Source: Leisingera sp. M658 | Lineage (GTDB): Bacteria > Pseudomonadota > Alphaproteobacteria > Rhodobacterales > Rhodobacteraceae | Length of the DNA stretch: 64,000 bases | Assembly: GCF_025144145.1 (NCBI RefSeq) | Contig: NZ_CP083552.1 | Location: 1 to 64,000, forward strand | Direction: 5' to 3' | Part shown: positions 25,999-34,809 of the stretch, piece by piece | How positions within the stretch are numbered: the stretch's first letter is position 1 | How the letters are laid out: every line of letters begins with the position of its first letter | The notes under the pieces: generated by a model | What the model saw: only the letters and a program-made list of their open reading frames with translations | Databases searched by the model: none | What the model was told of the DNA's origin: nothing | Made by a program: the position numbers and the translations under genes

Positions 25999-27387
25999 GT
26001 GCTGCATAGAACACCCCTTGCGCTTCCTTCACACCGTTACCGGGATCTCTGCCGTGCCGGCCTGACGGCAACCCTGTTCCTGGCCGCCCTGTTCAACGGC
26101 TCCGTTTCGCCGCCCTATGCGCAGGCCACTGGGTGCCTGGCCGCCCTGCTGGCCTTGTTCTGCCTGCCGGTCAGAACCACCTCCGCCGGCCTCCGCCGGC
26201 TGGTGCGATCCACCGCGCTGATCCTGACCCTGCCAGCGCTTTGGGGCGGGATGCAAGTGGTCCCGCTGCCGATCGGCCCTCTGACCCACCCGGTCTGGCA
26301 GCAGGCCGGTGCCGCGCTGGACCTCAACGCAGGTTATATCTCGCTCAACCCGCTGCGCACCCTGGCGGCGCTGCCGGCGCTGATTCTGCCGGGGCTGGTG
26401 TTTCTTTGCACCCTGCTCCTGTGCCAATCCCCCCGCTCCGCCAAACGCGTCTGGGTTGCGCTGTCGCTGACCGGCACCGCCATTGTGCTCATATCCATGG
26501 TGCTTGAGGTGTTTTTTCCCCAGGCACAGGTCTTTACCAGCTACCCGGTCAGCTACGGCAGCTTCTCCGGCGTGTTTGTGAACCGCAACGTTGCCGCCTC
26601 ATTTTTTGGTCTCACCGCATTTGCCCTGGCCGGCAGTCTCCAGATCCTGAAACCTGCGCCCCGGCTGCCGCGGACCGGGCATCATGCCGGCCCGGCCCCC
26701 TCCCCTGCCCGCACCGGTCTTGTGCAGCCCGCGCTTTGGCTGCTGCTGTTTGCGGTGCTGATTGCCATCATCGCAACCCGGTCGCGGGCTGGCGCCCTGC
26801 TCAGCCTGCCGCTGCTGGTGCTGTGCCTGGCCATTGTCTCAGCCCAAGCGCGCCGCAACGGGCGCACCCGCCGGGTACTGCTGGTGCTGGGCGGCGGCTG
26901 CCTGCTGCTGGTCCTGTTCGGCGAGCCGGTGTTCTCGCGGCTTGGCGGCACGTCCGGCGATCCGCGCTGGTGCGCCTGGGCCGCCACCCTGGCCGCGATC
27001 CGGGACAACCTGTGGACCGGCACCGGCTTTGGCACCTTCGTGGATGTCTTCCCCGGCTACCGGGATCCGGTCTGCCTCGGCACCGAAGGCAGCTGGCACC
27101 GGGCCCATAACTCCTATCTTGAACTCACCCTGGGGTTCGGCCTGCCTGCCGCCCTGCTGCTGCTGGGCCTAAGCGTCCGGCTGATTCTAAAAACCTGCCT
27201 CACCGGCCTGCGGCTGCGGACTTCCTTGCGCGCCATACCGGTGCTGACCCTGGGCGCGCTGGCTTTTGTCTCAACTCATTCACTGGTGGATTTCCCACTG
27301 CAAATACCCAGCATCGCCTATTACTGCGCCGCCCTGCTGGGTGCCGGCTGCGCAATCTCGCTGCTGGAAACCCAGCACCGCAGCTGA
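25999..27387 (+). CDS. O-antigen ligase/Wzy_C-type membrane protein
   Basis: The 462-residue protein has 10-12 predicted membrane helices. Its central part matches the O-antigen ligase/polymerase domain: ATRSRAGALLSLPLLVL, a periplasmic loop with GTGFGTFVDVFPGYRDP, and HRAHNSYLELTLGFGLPAAL, where the RAHN-x-YLE stretch is characteristic. It may polymerise or ligate the exopolysaccharide made by this locus. It is transcribed away from wza and ends 231 bases before repA. Confidence 0.85.
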   Translation: MLHRTPLALPSHRYRDLCRAGLTATLFLAALFNGSVSPPYAQATGCLAALLALFCLPVRTTSAGLRRLVRSTALILTLPALWGGMQVVPLPIGPLTHPVWQQAGAALDLNAGYISLNPLRTLAALPALILPGLVFLCTLLLCQSPRSAKRVWVALSLTGTAIVLISMVLEVFFPQAQVFTSYPVSYGSFSGVFVNRNVAASFFGLTAFALAGSLQILKPAPRLPRTGHHAGPAPSPARTGLVQPALWLLLFAVLIAIIATRSRAGALLSLPLLVLCLAIVSAQARRNGRTRRVLLVLGGGCLLLVLFGEPVFSRLGGTSGDPRWCAWAATLAAIRDNLWTGTGFGTFVDVFPGYRDPVCLGTEGSWHRAHNSYLELTLGFGLPAALLLLGLSVRLILKTCLTGLRLRTSLRAIPVLTLGALAFVSTHSLVDFPLQIPSIAYYCAALLGAGCAISLLETQHRS

Positions 27388-27502
27388 TCCCGTCATCCCC
27401 GCACAAGGGATTCTGCGCCTGCCCGCAATGCCTTGCGGTTCATGCCCCCTGCCCCGCCAGATATAGAAAACACTTGCGCGAATCCCGCGCTTTGGCCAAT
27501 AG

Positions 27503-27538
27503 TCACGGAAAAGCGGCGGCAAACGCCAAAATCCGTGA
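27503..27538. repeat. Nested inverted repeat upstream of repA
   Basis: TCACGGA (27503-27509) and TCCGTGA (27532-27538) are perfect 7-bp arms; inside them GGCG-GCAAA-CGCC makes a second stem. A short palindrome GCGCG-AATCC-CGCGC (27476-27490) lies just before. Sites of this kind ahead of repA are candidates for autorepression by RepA/RepB. Confidence 0.5.
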
Positions 27539-27618
27539 ACACGCCCCCACCTGAAAACACGGGGGCAGGCGCGGATCAATACGGCAGAGCGGCAGCGCAC
27601 AGCAGGCACATAGGGCAG

Positions 27619-28830
27619 ATGGATCATACATACACCCCCGAGGATCTCAACGCGGTCATCCGCCAGCATTCCGAATGGATCGCCGCCCAGCTGCATGCGC
27701 AGCGCGAGAGCCTGTTCCCCCCGAATGCCACCAAATCGATGCGCAAATTCACCTCGGGCGAGGCCGCGGCCCTGCTTGGCGTCAATGATTCCTACCTGCG
27801 CAAGCTGCATCTCGACGGCAAGGGCCCCTCGCCCAAACTGACCGCCGGCAACCGCCGCCAATACACCGCCGAGGATATCCAGGCGCTGCGGGTGCTGCTG
27901 GAAAAAACCGCCCGCAAACCCGGTGACTACCTGCCCGGGCGCCGCACCGGTCCTGAGGACGGCGCAGGCTACACCGACCATATGCAGATCATCGGCGTGA
28001 TGAATTTCAAGGGCGGCTCCGGCAAAACCACCACTTCCGCCCATCTGGCGCAGCGCCTGGCGCTCAAGGGCTACCGGGTGCTGGCCATCGACCTGGATCC
28101 GCAGGCCTCGCTGACCGCATTGCACGGCGTGCAGCCTGAGTTCGACCTCAAGGACGGCGGCACCCTGTTTGATGCCATCCGATATGATGACCCGGCGCCG
28201 ATCAGCTCGGTGATCCGCAAGACCTATATTCCGAACCTCGACCTGATCCCCGGCAACCTCGAACTGATGGAGTTTGAGCACGACACCCCCCGCGCCCTGG
28301 CCCAGGGCAACGCCGGATTGTTCTTCTTCCGGGTCAAAGAGGCGCTGGCACAGGTCGATTCCGACTATGACGTGGTGGTCATCGACTGCCCGCCGCAGCT
28401 GGGGTTCCTCACCATGTCGGCGCTCTCTGCCGCCACCGGCGTCTTGGTGACAATCCACCCGGAAATGCTCGACGTGATGTCGATGTCGCAGTTCCTGCGC
28501 ATGACCGCCGACCTGATGGACGTCATCGCCCAGTCCGGCGCCGATATGTCCCACGACTGGATGCGCTACCTGCTCACCCGCTACGAACCCTCGGACGCGC
28601 CGCAGAACCGCATCGTTGCCTTTCTGCGCACCATGTATGGCGAAAAGGTGCTGAACGCGCAGATGCTGAAATCCACTGCAATCTCCGACGCAGGCCTCAC
28701 CAAACAAACCCTGTACGAGGTCGAACGCAGCGCTTTCACCCGCTCGACCTATGACCGCGCCGTCGAAAGCCTGAACGCCGTCAACGACGAAATCAGCCAG
28801 CTCATTCAGGAAACATGGGGGCGCAAATGA
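27619..28830 (+). CDS. repA: Plasmid partitioning ATPase RepA (ParA family)
   Basis: The 403-residue protein has an N-terminal DNA-binding part (SGEAAALLGVNDSYLRKLHL, about 40-95) followed by the ParA ATPase with deviant Walker A FKGGSGKTTTS near residue 132, LAIDLDPQASLT and VVIDCPPQLGF. RepA of repABC replicons segregates the plasmid and represses its own operon. AGGG precedes the ATG. The stop overlaps repB (ATGA). The gene order repA-repB-repC and the sizes are standard. Confidence 0.95.
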   Translation: MDHTYTPEDLNAVIRQHSEWIAAQLHAQRESLFPPNATKSMRKFTSGEAAALLGVNDSYLRKLHLDGKGPSPKLTAGNRRQYTAEDIQALRVLLEKTARKPGDYLPGRRTGPEDGAGYTDHMQIIGVMNFKGGSGKTTTSAHLAQRLALKGYRVLAIDLDPQASLTALHGVQPEFDLKDGGTLFDAIRYDDPAPISSVIRKTYIPNLDLIPGNLELMEFEHDTPRALAQGNAGLFFFRVKEALAQVDSDYDVVVIDCPPQLGFLTMSALSAATGVLVTIHPEMLDVMSMSQFLRMTADLMDVIAQSGADMSHDWMRYLLTRYEPSDAPQNRIVAFLRTMYGEKVLNAQMLKSTAISDAGLTKQTLYEVERSAFTRSTYDRAVESLNAVNDEISQLIQETWGRK

Positions 28831-29843
28831 CCAGCAGCAAAAAATCCCGCCTGTCGATGCTCGACAGCCTCGCCGCTGCCGGGGCGCCCTCCCCTGCCCC
28901 GGCGTCATCGATGATGACCAGCAACCGCGCCCTGCGCTCGGCCCGCGATGCGGTGGATTCGCACCGGGTCTGGGACCTGGAGCCGCATCAGATCGAAGAC
29001 ACGCGGATCACCGACCGGCTTGATCCCGAAGACATCATCGACCTGCGCGACGCGATTGAAACAAACGGCCAGACCGTGCCGGTCCTGGTGCGCCGCCACC
29101 CGTCGGAACCGGACCGCTATCTGCTGGTCTACGGCCGCCGCCGGCTGGAGGCGATCCGCTCGTCGGATAAGGTCGCCAAAGTGCGCGCGCTGGTGGCCAA
29201 TCTCGATGATGACGCCGCCGTTCGGGCGCAGATTTCCGAAAACATGGCCCGCCGCGACCTCACCTTTATTGAAAAGGCGCTGTTTGCCCTGGAACTGGTC
29301 GAAAACGGCTTTGGCAACCAGTCGCAGGTGGCTGAGGTTCTGACCGTCACCAAATCCTCCGTCTCCATGGCCATCGCCATTGCCGAGACCATCACCCCCG
29401 GTCTTGCCCGCGCCATCGGCCCGGCCCAGGGCATCGGCCGCCCCCGCTGGGATGCGCTGGCCCGGGCGATTGACGAAACCGGGGCTGACCGCAACGCGCT
29501 GGCCCAAACAGCCGAGCGGGTCTACACCGACTTTGCCATATCCGCGGTGACTGACGATGGCACAAACAGCGCTCCCGCCGACCCTTCGGTGATGGCGTTT
29601 GAGGCGGTGTTCAAGGCCGCGGTCCCCGCGCCTGCCCCGCAGGCCGCCAAACCACCGGCCAAACCCGCGCCGGCGGCGCAGAAACTGACAATCGACGGCA
29701 AACGCAGCGCAACCCTGCGCCGTTCCGCCAAGGGCGTGAACCTGGAACTGGCCGGCGGCGAGTTTGCCGACTGGTTCGAGGCCGAGGCCCAGACCCTGAT
29801 CCAAGAACTTCACGACCGTTGGCAAAATCGGTCGGAAGGTTAA
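28827..29843 (+). CDS. repB: Plasmid partitioning protein RepB (ParB family)
   Basis: The 338-residue protein has the ParB N-terminal nuclease-like box (PVLVRRHPSEPDRYLLVYG, then RRRLEAIR), an arm-binding motif region around NMARRDLTFIEKALFA and a KorB/HTH segment (SQVAEVLTVTKSSVSMAIAI). It binds parS and loads RepA. The ATG at 28827 overlaps the repA stop. A parS-type palindrome for it is present after repC at 31270-31285. Confidence 0.93.
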   Translation: MTSSKKSRLSMLDSLAAAGAPSPAPASSMMTSNRALRSARDAVDSHRVWDLEPHQIEDTRITDRLDPEDIIDLRDAIETNGQTVPVLVRRHPSEPDRYLLVYGRRRLEAIRSSDKVAKVRALVANLDDDAAVRAQISENMARRDLTFIEKALFALELVENGFGNQSQVAEVLTVTKSSVSMAIAIAETITPGLARAIGPAQGIGRPRWDALARAIDETGADRNALAQTAERVYTDFAISAVTDDGTNSAPADPSVMAFEAVFKAAVPAPAPQAAKPPAKPAPAAQKLTIDGKRSATLRRSAKGVNLELAGGEFADWFEAEAQTLIQELHDRWQNRSEG

Positions 29844-29878
29844 TAAATAACAATAACTTAGGAGGCACAGAGCAGACT

Positions 29879-29931
29879 AAATAAGAAGGCCCCGCAAAGA
29901 CGAAGCTCCACGAGACCTACTTGTTTCTAGC
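29879..29931 (-). ncRNA. Predicted counter-transcribed RNA controlling repC
   Basis: repABC plasmids encode a roughly 50-60-nt antisense RNA between repB and repC. Here the minus strand has TTGCGG (29966-29961), a 17-base spacer and TAACTT (29943-29938) as promoter. Downstream, AGGTCTCG (29918-29911) pairs with CGGGGCCT (29894-29887, two G-U pairs) and is followed by TCTTATTT, an intrinsic terminator. The 5' end is estimated from the promoter. Confidence 0.55.
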
Positions 29932-30016
29932 ACCTTCAAGTTAGTGGCAGCAGCCGTTTTCCGCAAGTCCAATGTGATTCGCGGGCCGCTCTTTTTTTGT
30001 CTTTCGTGATGAACAC

Positions 30017-31267
30017 ATGGGATATATGCCCCTCACGCCTTTTGGGCGAACGGTGGATGCTGTGCTGGTGAAACAGCAGGCTGCCGCCGAACAGGCTGGT
30101 TTGACCAGCGCTGTCAGCAAATGGGACGCGCTGCGCGAACTGGCCGCCGCCCGCAAGGTTTACGGTCTCAGCGACCGTGATGTGTCGGTACTGCAGGCAC
30201 TTCTCAGCTTCCTGCCCGGCAAGATGATCGACCCTCAGCCCGGCACCCCGGTAGTGCACCCGTCCAACCGGGTGATCTGCGAACGCCTGAACGGCATGCC
30301 CAATTCGACCATGCGGCGCCACATGGCCAAGCTGGTGCAGGCCGGCATCCTGATCCGCCGCGACAGCCCCAACGGCAAACGTTACGTGCGCCGCAATCAG
30401 GGCGACCGTGTTGCCTATGGCTTCGACCTCTCTCCCCTCGCCCTGCGCTACGCGGAATTCTCTGCGGCGGCAGAGGCCGGCCGCGCGGAACAGGCCCGCA
30501 TCAAACAGCTGCGCGAGACCGTCAGCCTGATGCGCCGCGACCTGTTGAACCTCGCCCTCTGCGGCGCTGCCGAAAGGCCTGATCTCAGCATCTGGGACCA
30601 GTACCAGGACCTCGCCCTGCTCAGCGCCCGCAGCCTGCGGCGCAAGCTTGATCTCGGCGAAGTGGAGCAGATCCGGGACCAGCTGGGCACAGCTCTCAGT
30701 GACCTGAAAGCACATTTAGAGCCTGTATTTGCAAAGAAACTGAGCACCAGTGACGCCCAAATTGAGCACCACTATCAGAGTTCAAAGAAAGACTCATTTG
30801 AATCTGAACAGGCTGTTAAGTCAGCGCACGCAGCAAATACGGAATCGAAAGACGAACCCGGGTATGCTGAGAAACCTTCAGCAGAAAGGCCAGCGCACTG
30901 TGAAACACCTCCCCAACCGCCTAAGGCCCCTGCCCCCAGCGGCCCAAGCCTGCCGCTTCGCCTAATCCTCGCCGCTTGCGGCGAAATCCAAAGCTATGCC
31001 GATGGCGCCATCCGCCACTGGACCGACCTTCTGCGCGCCGCAGACACCGTTCGCCCGATGATGGGGGTTTCAACCCCCGTCTGGGAAGAAGCCAAAACCG
31101 CCATGGGAGCCGTCGAAGCCTCCGTGGTGATTGCAGCAATGCTGGAGCGTTTCGGCGATATCCGTTCTCCCGGCGGATATCTGCGGCACCTCAGCACCAA
31201 GGCAGCGGCAGGGCATTTTACCAGCAGCCCAATGATCATGGCACTGACCCGCCGCGAAACCGCTTAA
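30017..31267 (+). CDS. repC: Replication initiator RepC
   Basis: The 416-residue protein starts MGYMPLTPFGR, the typical RepC N-terminus, and has a winged-helix region (VICERLNGMPNSTMRRHMAKL). The middle, residues 235-310, is a Ser/Glu/Pro-rich linker, and the C-terminal domain (RLILAACGEIQSYADGA, then DIRSPGGYLRHLSTKA) is family-typical. RepC starts replication at an origin that in this plasmid class lies inside repC itself. The region between repB and the ATG holds the predicted antisense RNA, so RepC level is probably limited by that RNA. Confidence 0.95.
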   Translation: MGYMPLTPFGRTVDAVLVKQQAAAEQAGLTSAVSKWDALRELAAARKVYGLSDRDVSVLQALLSFLPGKMIDPQPGTPVVHPSNRVICERLNGMPNSTMRRHMAKLVQAGILIRRDSPNGKRYVRRNQGDRVAYGFDLSPLALRYAEFSAAAEAGRAEQARIKQLRETVSLMRRDLLNLALCGAAERPDLSIWDQYQDLALLSARSLRRKLDLGEVEQIRDQLGTALSDLKAHLEPVFAKKLSTSDAQIEHHYQSSKKDSFESEQAVKSAHAANTESKDEPGYAEKPSAERPAHCETPPQPPKAPAPSGPSLPLRLILAACGEIQSYADGAIRHWTDLLRAADTVRPMMGVSTPVWEEAKTAMGAVEASVVIAAMLERFGDIRSPGGYLRHLSTKAAAGHFTSSPMIMALTRRETA

Positions 31268-31268
31268 A

Positions 31269-31286
31269 AGTTCACAGCTGTGAACT
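31269..31286. promoter_or_regulatory. parS-type centromere palindrome downstream of repC
   Basis: AGTTCACAGCTGTGAACT is a perfect 18-bp palindrome two bases after the repC stop. Its inner 16 bases fit GTTNNNNGCNNNNAAC, the consensus reported for parS of alphaproteobacterial repABC plasmids, and several such plasmids carry parS at this position. Confidence 0.75.
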
Positions 31287-31325
31287 CCTCAATCGTATGC
31301 TGTGAAGACACCTTGGAAACGGGTT

Positions 31326-32834
31326 TTAACTCGACCCAGAAACAAAATCCCTGGCCGTGGAGAATGTACAGCTGAATGTAAACGTGGAGCCTTTTCCGGG
31401 TTCGGAACGCACATCAATTCCGCCGCCCATCAGATGTGCCAAACGGGAGGCAATGCCCAGCCCCAGCCCGGTCCCGCCGAAATCCCGGGTTGCGGAACTG
31501 TTGACCTGGGAAAACGCGTTGAAGACGCTGGCCAGCTTGTCTTTGGGTATACCGATTCCGGTGTCTTCGACCGCGATGTTAAACCGGGTCTGTAAGGCCA
31601 TTTTAGTTCCGGTGACTTTGACTGTCACGGCCCCGTTCTCAGTGAATTTCACCGCGTTGCCAACCAGGTTGACGATGATCTGCCGAATCCGGCCTTCGTC
31701 GCCCATAATGGCAGAGGGCAAATCCGGTTCATACTCCAGCCGCAAGGCCACTCGGCTTTCTGCGGCTTTGGGTTCCAGCATCCGGACAACACCCGAAAGC
31801 AGGTCGCGAATATCAACTGGCTGGCTTCTGAGCTCCAGCTTGCCGGACTCGATCTTCGAGAAATCGAGTATTTCATTGATGATTTCCAGCAAGGCTTCAC
31901 CGGATTCCGAAATGGTCCGTGCATACAGCGCCTGGTCCTCGTCCAAGTCCGTTTCCTCCAGCAATGACGCCATTCCCAACACGCCGTTCATCGGGGTTCT
32001 GATCTCGTGGCTCATGGTGGCGAGAAATTCAGATTTGGCCTTGTTCCCGGCCTCAGCCTCGCGGGTTCGTTCTTTTACCTTTGCCTCAAGCGAGGCCGTA
32101 AGTTCCGTCAAATCTGCATTGCTGCGGTCGAGATGGGTCAGCACCTCGGCAAAGGCCAGTGCCAAACGGCCGATTTCGTCCCGGCCGCAATCAGGGACGT
32201 CTTGGGGGCGGCTGCCTTGGCGTATGCTGTCGGCAAAGACCGTCAGGCGTTTGACCGGCCGGGTGATCCGGTTGGCCATGATGATGGCGGCAAGTGATGC
32301 AAACAGCGCGCAAAATCCGGACAGCAGCAGGATCCGGCTGACATGGGCCATCCATTCCTGGTCCAGACGGGCGGTGGAGAACTCAAGCACCACATAGCCA
32401 AGCCGGGTGTCCGCTGTTGCCAGAACCGGACCCGCCACTCTGATCCGGCTGCCGTCTGTCAGGACGGTCCACTGTTTGTGATCAACAACGGTGCGCAGAA
32501 GCGGATCTGCAAACCGCTGACCGCGCAAAAGATTGTCGTCGGTGCCATCTGTCAGCACCCGGGTGCCGGCATCCAGGATCAAGGCGCGCATGGCACCTTC
32601 GCTGGCTAAAGCAGCCCCGGTTTGTTGACGTAACCGTTTGATATCTAACTCATAAAGAGGTTCAAGAACGGCTTCGCCCAGAGTTTTGGCCAGATCGGTC
32701 ACATGCTGTTCATAGGCTTCGGCTGAAGTCCGGTGTGCAAGTGTGACCGAGATCGCGGCAATTGCGCCGGCTACCGCCAGTACGATCAGAACAGTGTAGA
32801 CCACCAGTTTGGTTCTGAGGCTGGATCCAAGCAA
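31326..32834 (-). CDS. Sensor histidine kinase (HAMP, HisKA, HATPase)
   Basis: The kinase has about 502 residues. Two membrane helices (about 10-30 and 165-190) flank a periplasmic domain of some 140 residues, followed by HAMP (ANRITRPVKRLTVFADSI), a coiled coil, the phospho-acceptor His in MSHEIRTPMNG and the ATPase with N box VNLVGNAVKFTE, DTGIGIP and GGTGLGLGIA. No receiver domain is attached and no response regulator gene is nearby. No in-frame ATG exists at the start; TTG at 32834, directly after the stop of the phnD-like gene and behind GGCGGGGG, is preferred, with TTG at 32861 as alternative. Its input is probably the adjacent binding protein. Confidence 0.88.
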   Translation of the reverse strand: MLGSSLRTKLVVYTVLIVLAVAGAIAAISVTLAHRTSAEAYEQHVTDLAKTLGEAVLEPLYELDIKRLRQQTGAALASEGAMRALILDAGTRVLTDGTDDNLLRGQRFADPLLRTVVDHKQWTVLTDGSRIRVAGPVLATADTRLGYVVLEFSTARLDQEWMAHVSRILLLSGFCALFASLAAIIMANRITRPVKRLTVFADSIRQGSRPQDVPDCGRDEIGRLALAFAEVLTHLDRSNADLTELTASLEAKVKERTREAEAGNKAKSEFLATMSHEIRTPMNGVLGMASLLEETDLDEDQALYARTISESGEALLEIINEILDFSKIESGKLELRSQPVDIRDLLSGVVRMLEPKAAESRVALRLEYEPDLPSAIMGDEGRIRQIIVNLVGNAVKFTENGAVTVKVTGTKMALQTRFNIAVEDTGIGIPKDKLASVFNAFSQVNSSATRDFGGTGLGLGIASRLAHLMGGGIDVRSEPGKGSTFTFSCTFSTARDFVSGSS

Positions 32835-32835
32835 A

Positions 32836-33732
32836 TCAGCCCCCGCCGATGAGAAGCGCAACCGGAGTCTGGAATTGCTTCAGCAGGTTCAGGGTGGGTG
32901 CGGGTATGGGATCGAATTTGCTGGTTTCTTCAAAGCTCAGCAAAGCACTGCGGCCTGCTGCGGATTGATCCATGCCTGTCAGCACAGCCAGCAGTGCCCG
33001 GGAAAATGCGGCGGAGGCATCAGGTGGAACGCTGACGACATGGCGCGGGATGGCTTTGGTTTCCAGAATGATTGAAAGATCGTCAAAATCGCCGCCTGCC
33101 TGCATTTTCAGGCCCTGCAATGACATGGCACCGGCATCCACCAGCCCGCGCAGTACCCATTCGATGGTATTTCCATCGTCGCCGGAAAAGACATAGGCGG
33201 CGCCGCTGGCCGGGCGCGCGGCCCGTGGATCGGGGAGGGCGGTCAGCGGGGCGATCCGGTCCCCGATGGCGAGCCGCGGCAGGATGTAGCCACTGGAGGA
33301 AAACGGTTCCTCAAAGGCGACAACCTTGCCCTTGAGGTCTTTGAGCGACCGGATGCCGCTGTCCCGGCGGGCAAAGATAACGGATTGGTATTGGGCGGTT
33401 CCCTTTTTCCACCGGCGGGCCAGCAGGCGGCTGCCGCATTCAGCACGGACCGCCAGCGATACCAGCGGGCTGTCAATGTAGATGTCGACGGCACCTGTGC
33501 GCAGGAGTTCGGACATATCGCTGATGTCCCGAGCAATTGTCACACTGGCGCCGGTGATGCCCTGATCCTGCAGCTGCGCTGCAAGGTGCCGGGCAAAGGG
33601 CAGGAAGGCGCGGGTTTCCTTGACCGGCTCGTCGCTGATGGTGCCGATCACCAGCATCCGGGCAGCGGCGGTCTGGCCGGTCAACAGGCCAAGGCACAGG
33701 CAGAGCAGATATACCGGTTTTTTGAAATGCAT
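32836..33732 (-). CDS. PhnD-like periplasmic phosphate/phosphonate-type binding protein
   Basis: The 298-residue protein has a signal peptide (VYLLCLCLGLLTGQTAAA). The PhnD/SBP_bac-type fold is indicated by LVIGTISDEPVKETRAFLPF, DIYIDSPLVSLAV and SLKDLKGKVVAFEEPFSSSG, the latter a hallmark of phosphonate/phosphite binders. No permease or ATPase gene is adjacent; instead the next gene, one or two bases further, is a membrane histidine kinase. This suggests a ligand-sensing role rather than transport. The ATG at 33732 has GAGG six bases upstream and is preferred to the ATG at 33744. Confidence 0.8.
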   Translation of the reverse strand: MHFKKPVYLLCLCLGLLTGQTAAARMLVIGTISDEPVKETRAFLPFARHLAAQLQDQGITGASVTIARDISDMSELLRTGAVDIYIDSPLVSLAVRAECGSRLLARRWKKGTAQYQSVIFARRDSGIRSLKDLKGKVVAFEEPFSSSGYILPRLAIGDRIAPLTALPDPRAARPASGAAYVFSGDDGNTIEWVLRGLVDAGAMSLQGLKMQAGGDFDDLSIILETKAIPRHVVSVPPDASAAFSRALLAVLTGMDQSAAGRSALLSFEETSKFDPIPAPTLNLLKQFQTPVALLIGGG

Positions 33733-33849
33733 GGCTGGCCTCATTCTTGAAAAACAGCGCGACTGATGAGTGCTTCTTTACCGCACAAATTGCGTACAAA
33801 AAGGTAAAAGGTCGATTTTTAACTTGTCTGCGGCGCTGATGACACTGGC

Positions 33850-33940
33850 AGCGGCGGCGCGCGGACAGGCCGGGGCAAGGGCCGGGGCGGGGGCAAGGAC
33901 CGGGGCAGAAACGAGGGCAGGGCAGGCGGCACCGGAATCG
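33850..33940. repeat. Low-complexity GGGGC-rich tandem tract
   Basis: Between the phnD-like gene and the IclR gene the units CCGGGGCAAGGG, CCGGGGCGGGGGCAAGGA and CCGGGGCAGAAACGAGGGC follow each other. No gene is supported in the 278-base gap. The tract may be slippage-prone. Confidence 0.5.
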
Positions 33941-34022
33941 GGCCGACCGCTGCCCGCCGTTCAAATCAGCCGGAGCCGCAGGAAACCGGGAAACGGTTGC
34001 GCCGGCGGGACAGGCAGGGCGC

Positions 34023-34796
34023 CTAGGCCAGATCAGACAGGCTGGCTGCGGCTCTTTGCAGGACGGGCAGGAAATCTGTCAGATCCTGCAGGCTGCGGCG
34101 CTGCACCGGGGCGTGCACCGACAGCGTGGCCAGCAGCCGGCTGTGCGTGTCCCGCACCGGCACGGCGACGGCAACCATGCCGGAGATGAACTCCTCGGCG
34201 TCGGTCGAATAGCCGCGGCTGCGGATGGCGGCCAATTCAGTGCTGAGGGCATCCGGATCGGTGCAGCTTTGCCCGGTCACCGCCTGCAGCGGGCGGGCGT
34301 GCAGGACGGCCTGCAGGGTGCTGGGCTTCAGAGATGACAGATACATCTTGCCGCTGGCGGTGCAGTGGAACGGCACCTGGGTGCCGATCGGCAGCTGGAT
34401 GCGCAGCGGCCATTTGGTTTCCACCCGGTCGAGGTAGATCATGCCTTCGCGGTCGGGGGTGGCGAGGTTGCAGGTTTCGCCCAGCTCCTCTGCCACGCCT
34501 TTCAGGATGCTGAGCCGGGCGGTGCGCAGATGTTCGGATGACATGGTATCCAGCGCCATCCGGCGCAGGCGGGGGCCGGGACCATAGGCGCGCCCGTCAA
34601 GGTCGCGCTGCAAAAACCCTTCACCCTCGGCGGTTTGCATCAACCGGTGCACGGTGGGCTTGGGCAGGCCCATCGCTTCGATCATCTCGGCCGGTTTGAC
34701 GGCGGTGCCGCGGCGGGCGATCTCCTCCAGCAGCACCAGCAGGCGCAGGTTGGTGGGGATCTGCCCCGGTTTGTTTTCGGACCCGTCGTCTGCCAT
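34023..34796 (-). CDS. IclR-family transcriptional regulator
   Basis: The 257-residue protein has an N-terminal winged helix-turn-helix (LLVLLEEIARRGTAVKPAEM, then MGLPKPTVHRLMQTAEGEGF) and the IclR ligand-binding domain (FHCTASGKMYLSSL, GYSTDAEEFISGMVAVAVPV). It follows the TRAP permease genes on the same strand, 13 bases apart, and most likely controls the transporter and the divergent GMC oxidoreductase in response to their substrate. Confidence 0.92.
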   Translation of the reverse strand: MADDGSENKPGQIPTNLRLLVLLEEIARRGTAVKPAEMIEAMGLPKPTVHRLMQTAEGEGFLQRDLDGRAYGPGPRLRRMALDTMSSEHLRTARLSILKGVAEELGETCNLATPDREGMIYLDRVETKWPLRIQLPIGTQVPFHCTASGKMYLSSLKPSTLQAVLHARPLQAVTGQSCTDPDALSTELAAIRSRGYSTDAEEFISGMVAVAVPVRDTHSRLLATLSVHAPVQRRSLQDLTDFLPVLQRAAASLSDLA

Positions 34797-34809
34797 CGCT
34801 GCCTTATCC

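Noticed and set aside
25788-26009. 73-codon frame upstream of the O-antigen ligase-type gene
   Set aside because: No ribosome binding site, no family, overlaps the start of a real gene and is made partly of degenerate repeats.
33473-33964. Minus-strand frame covering the GGGGC-rich tract
   Set aside because: The Cys/Pro-rich start is the translation of a low-complexity repeat and the rest is a shadow of the PhnD-like gene.
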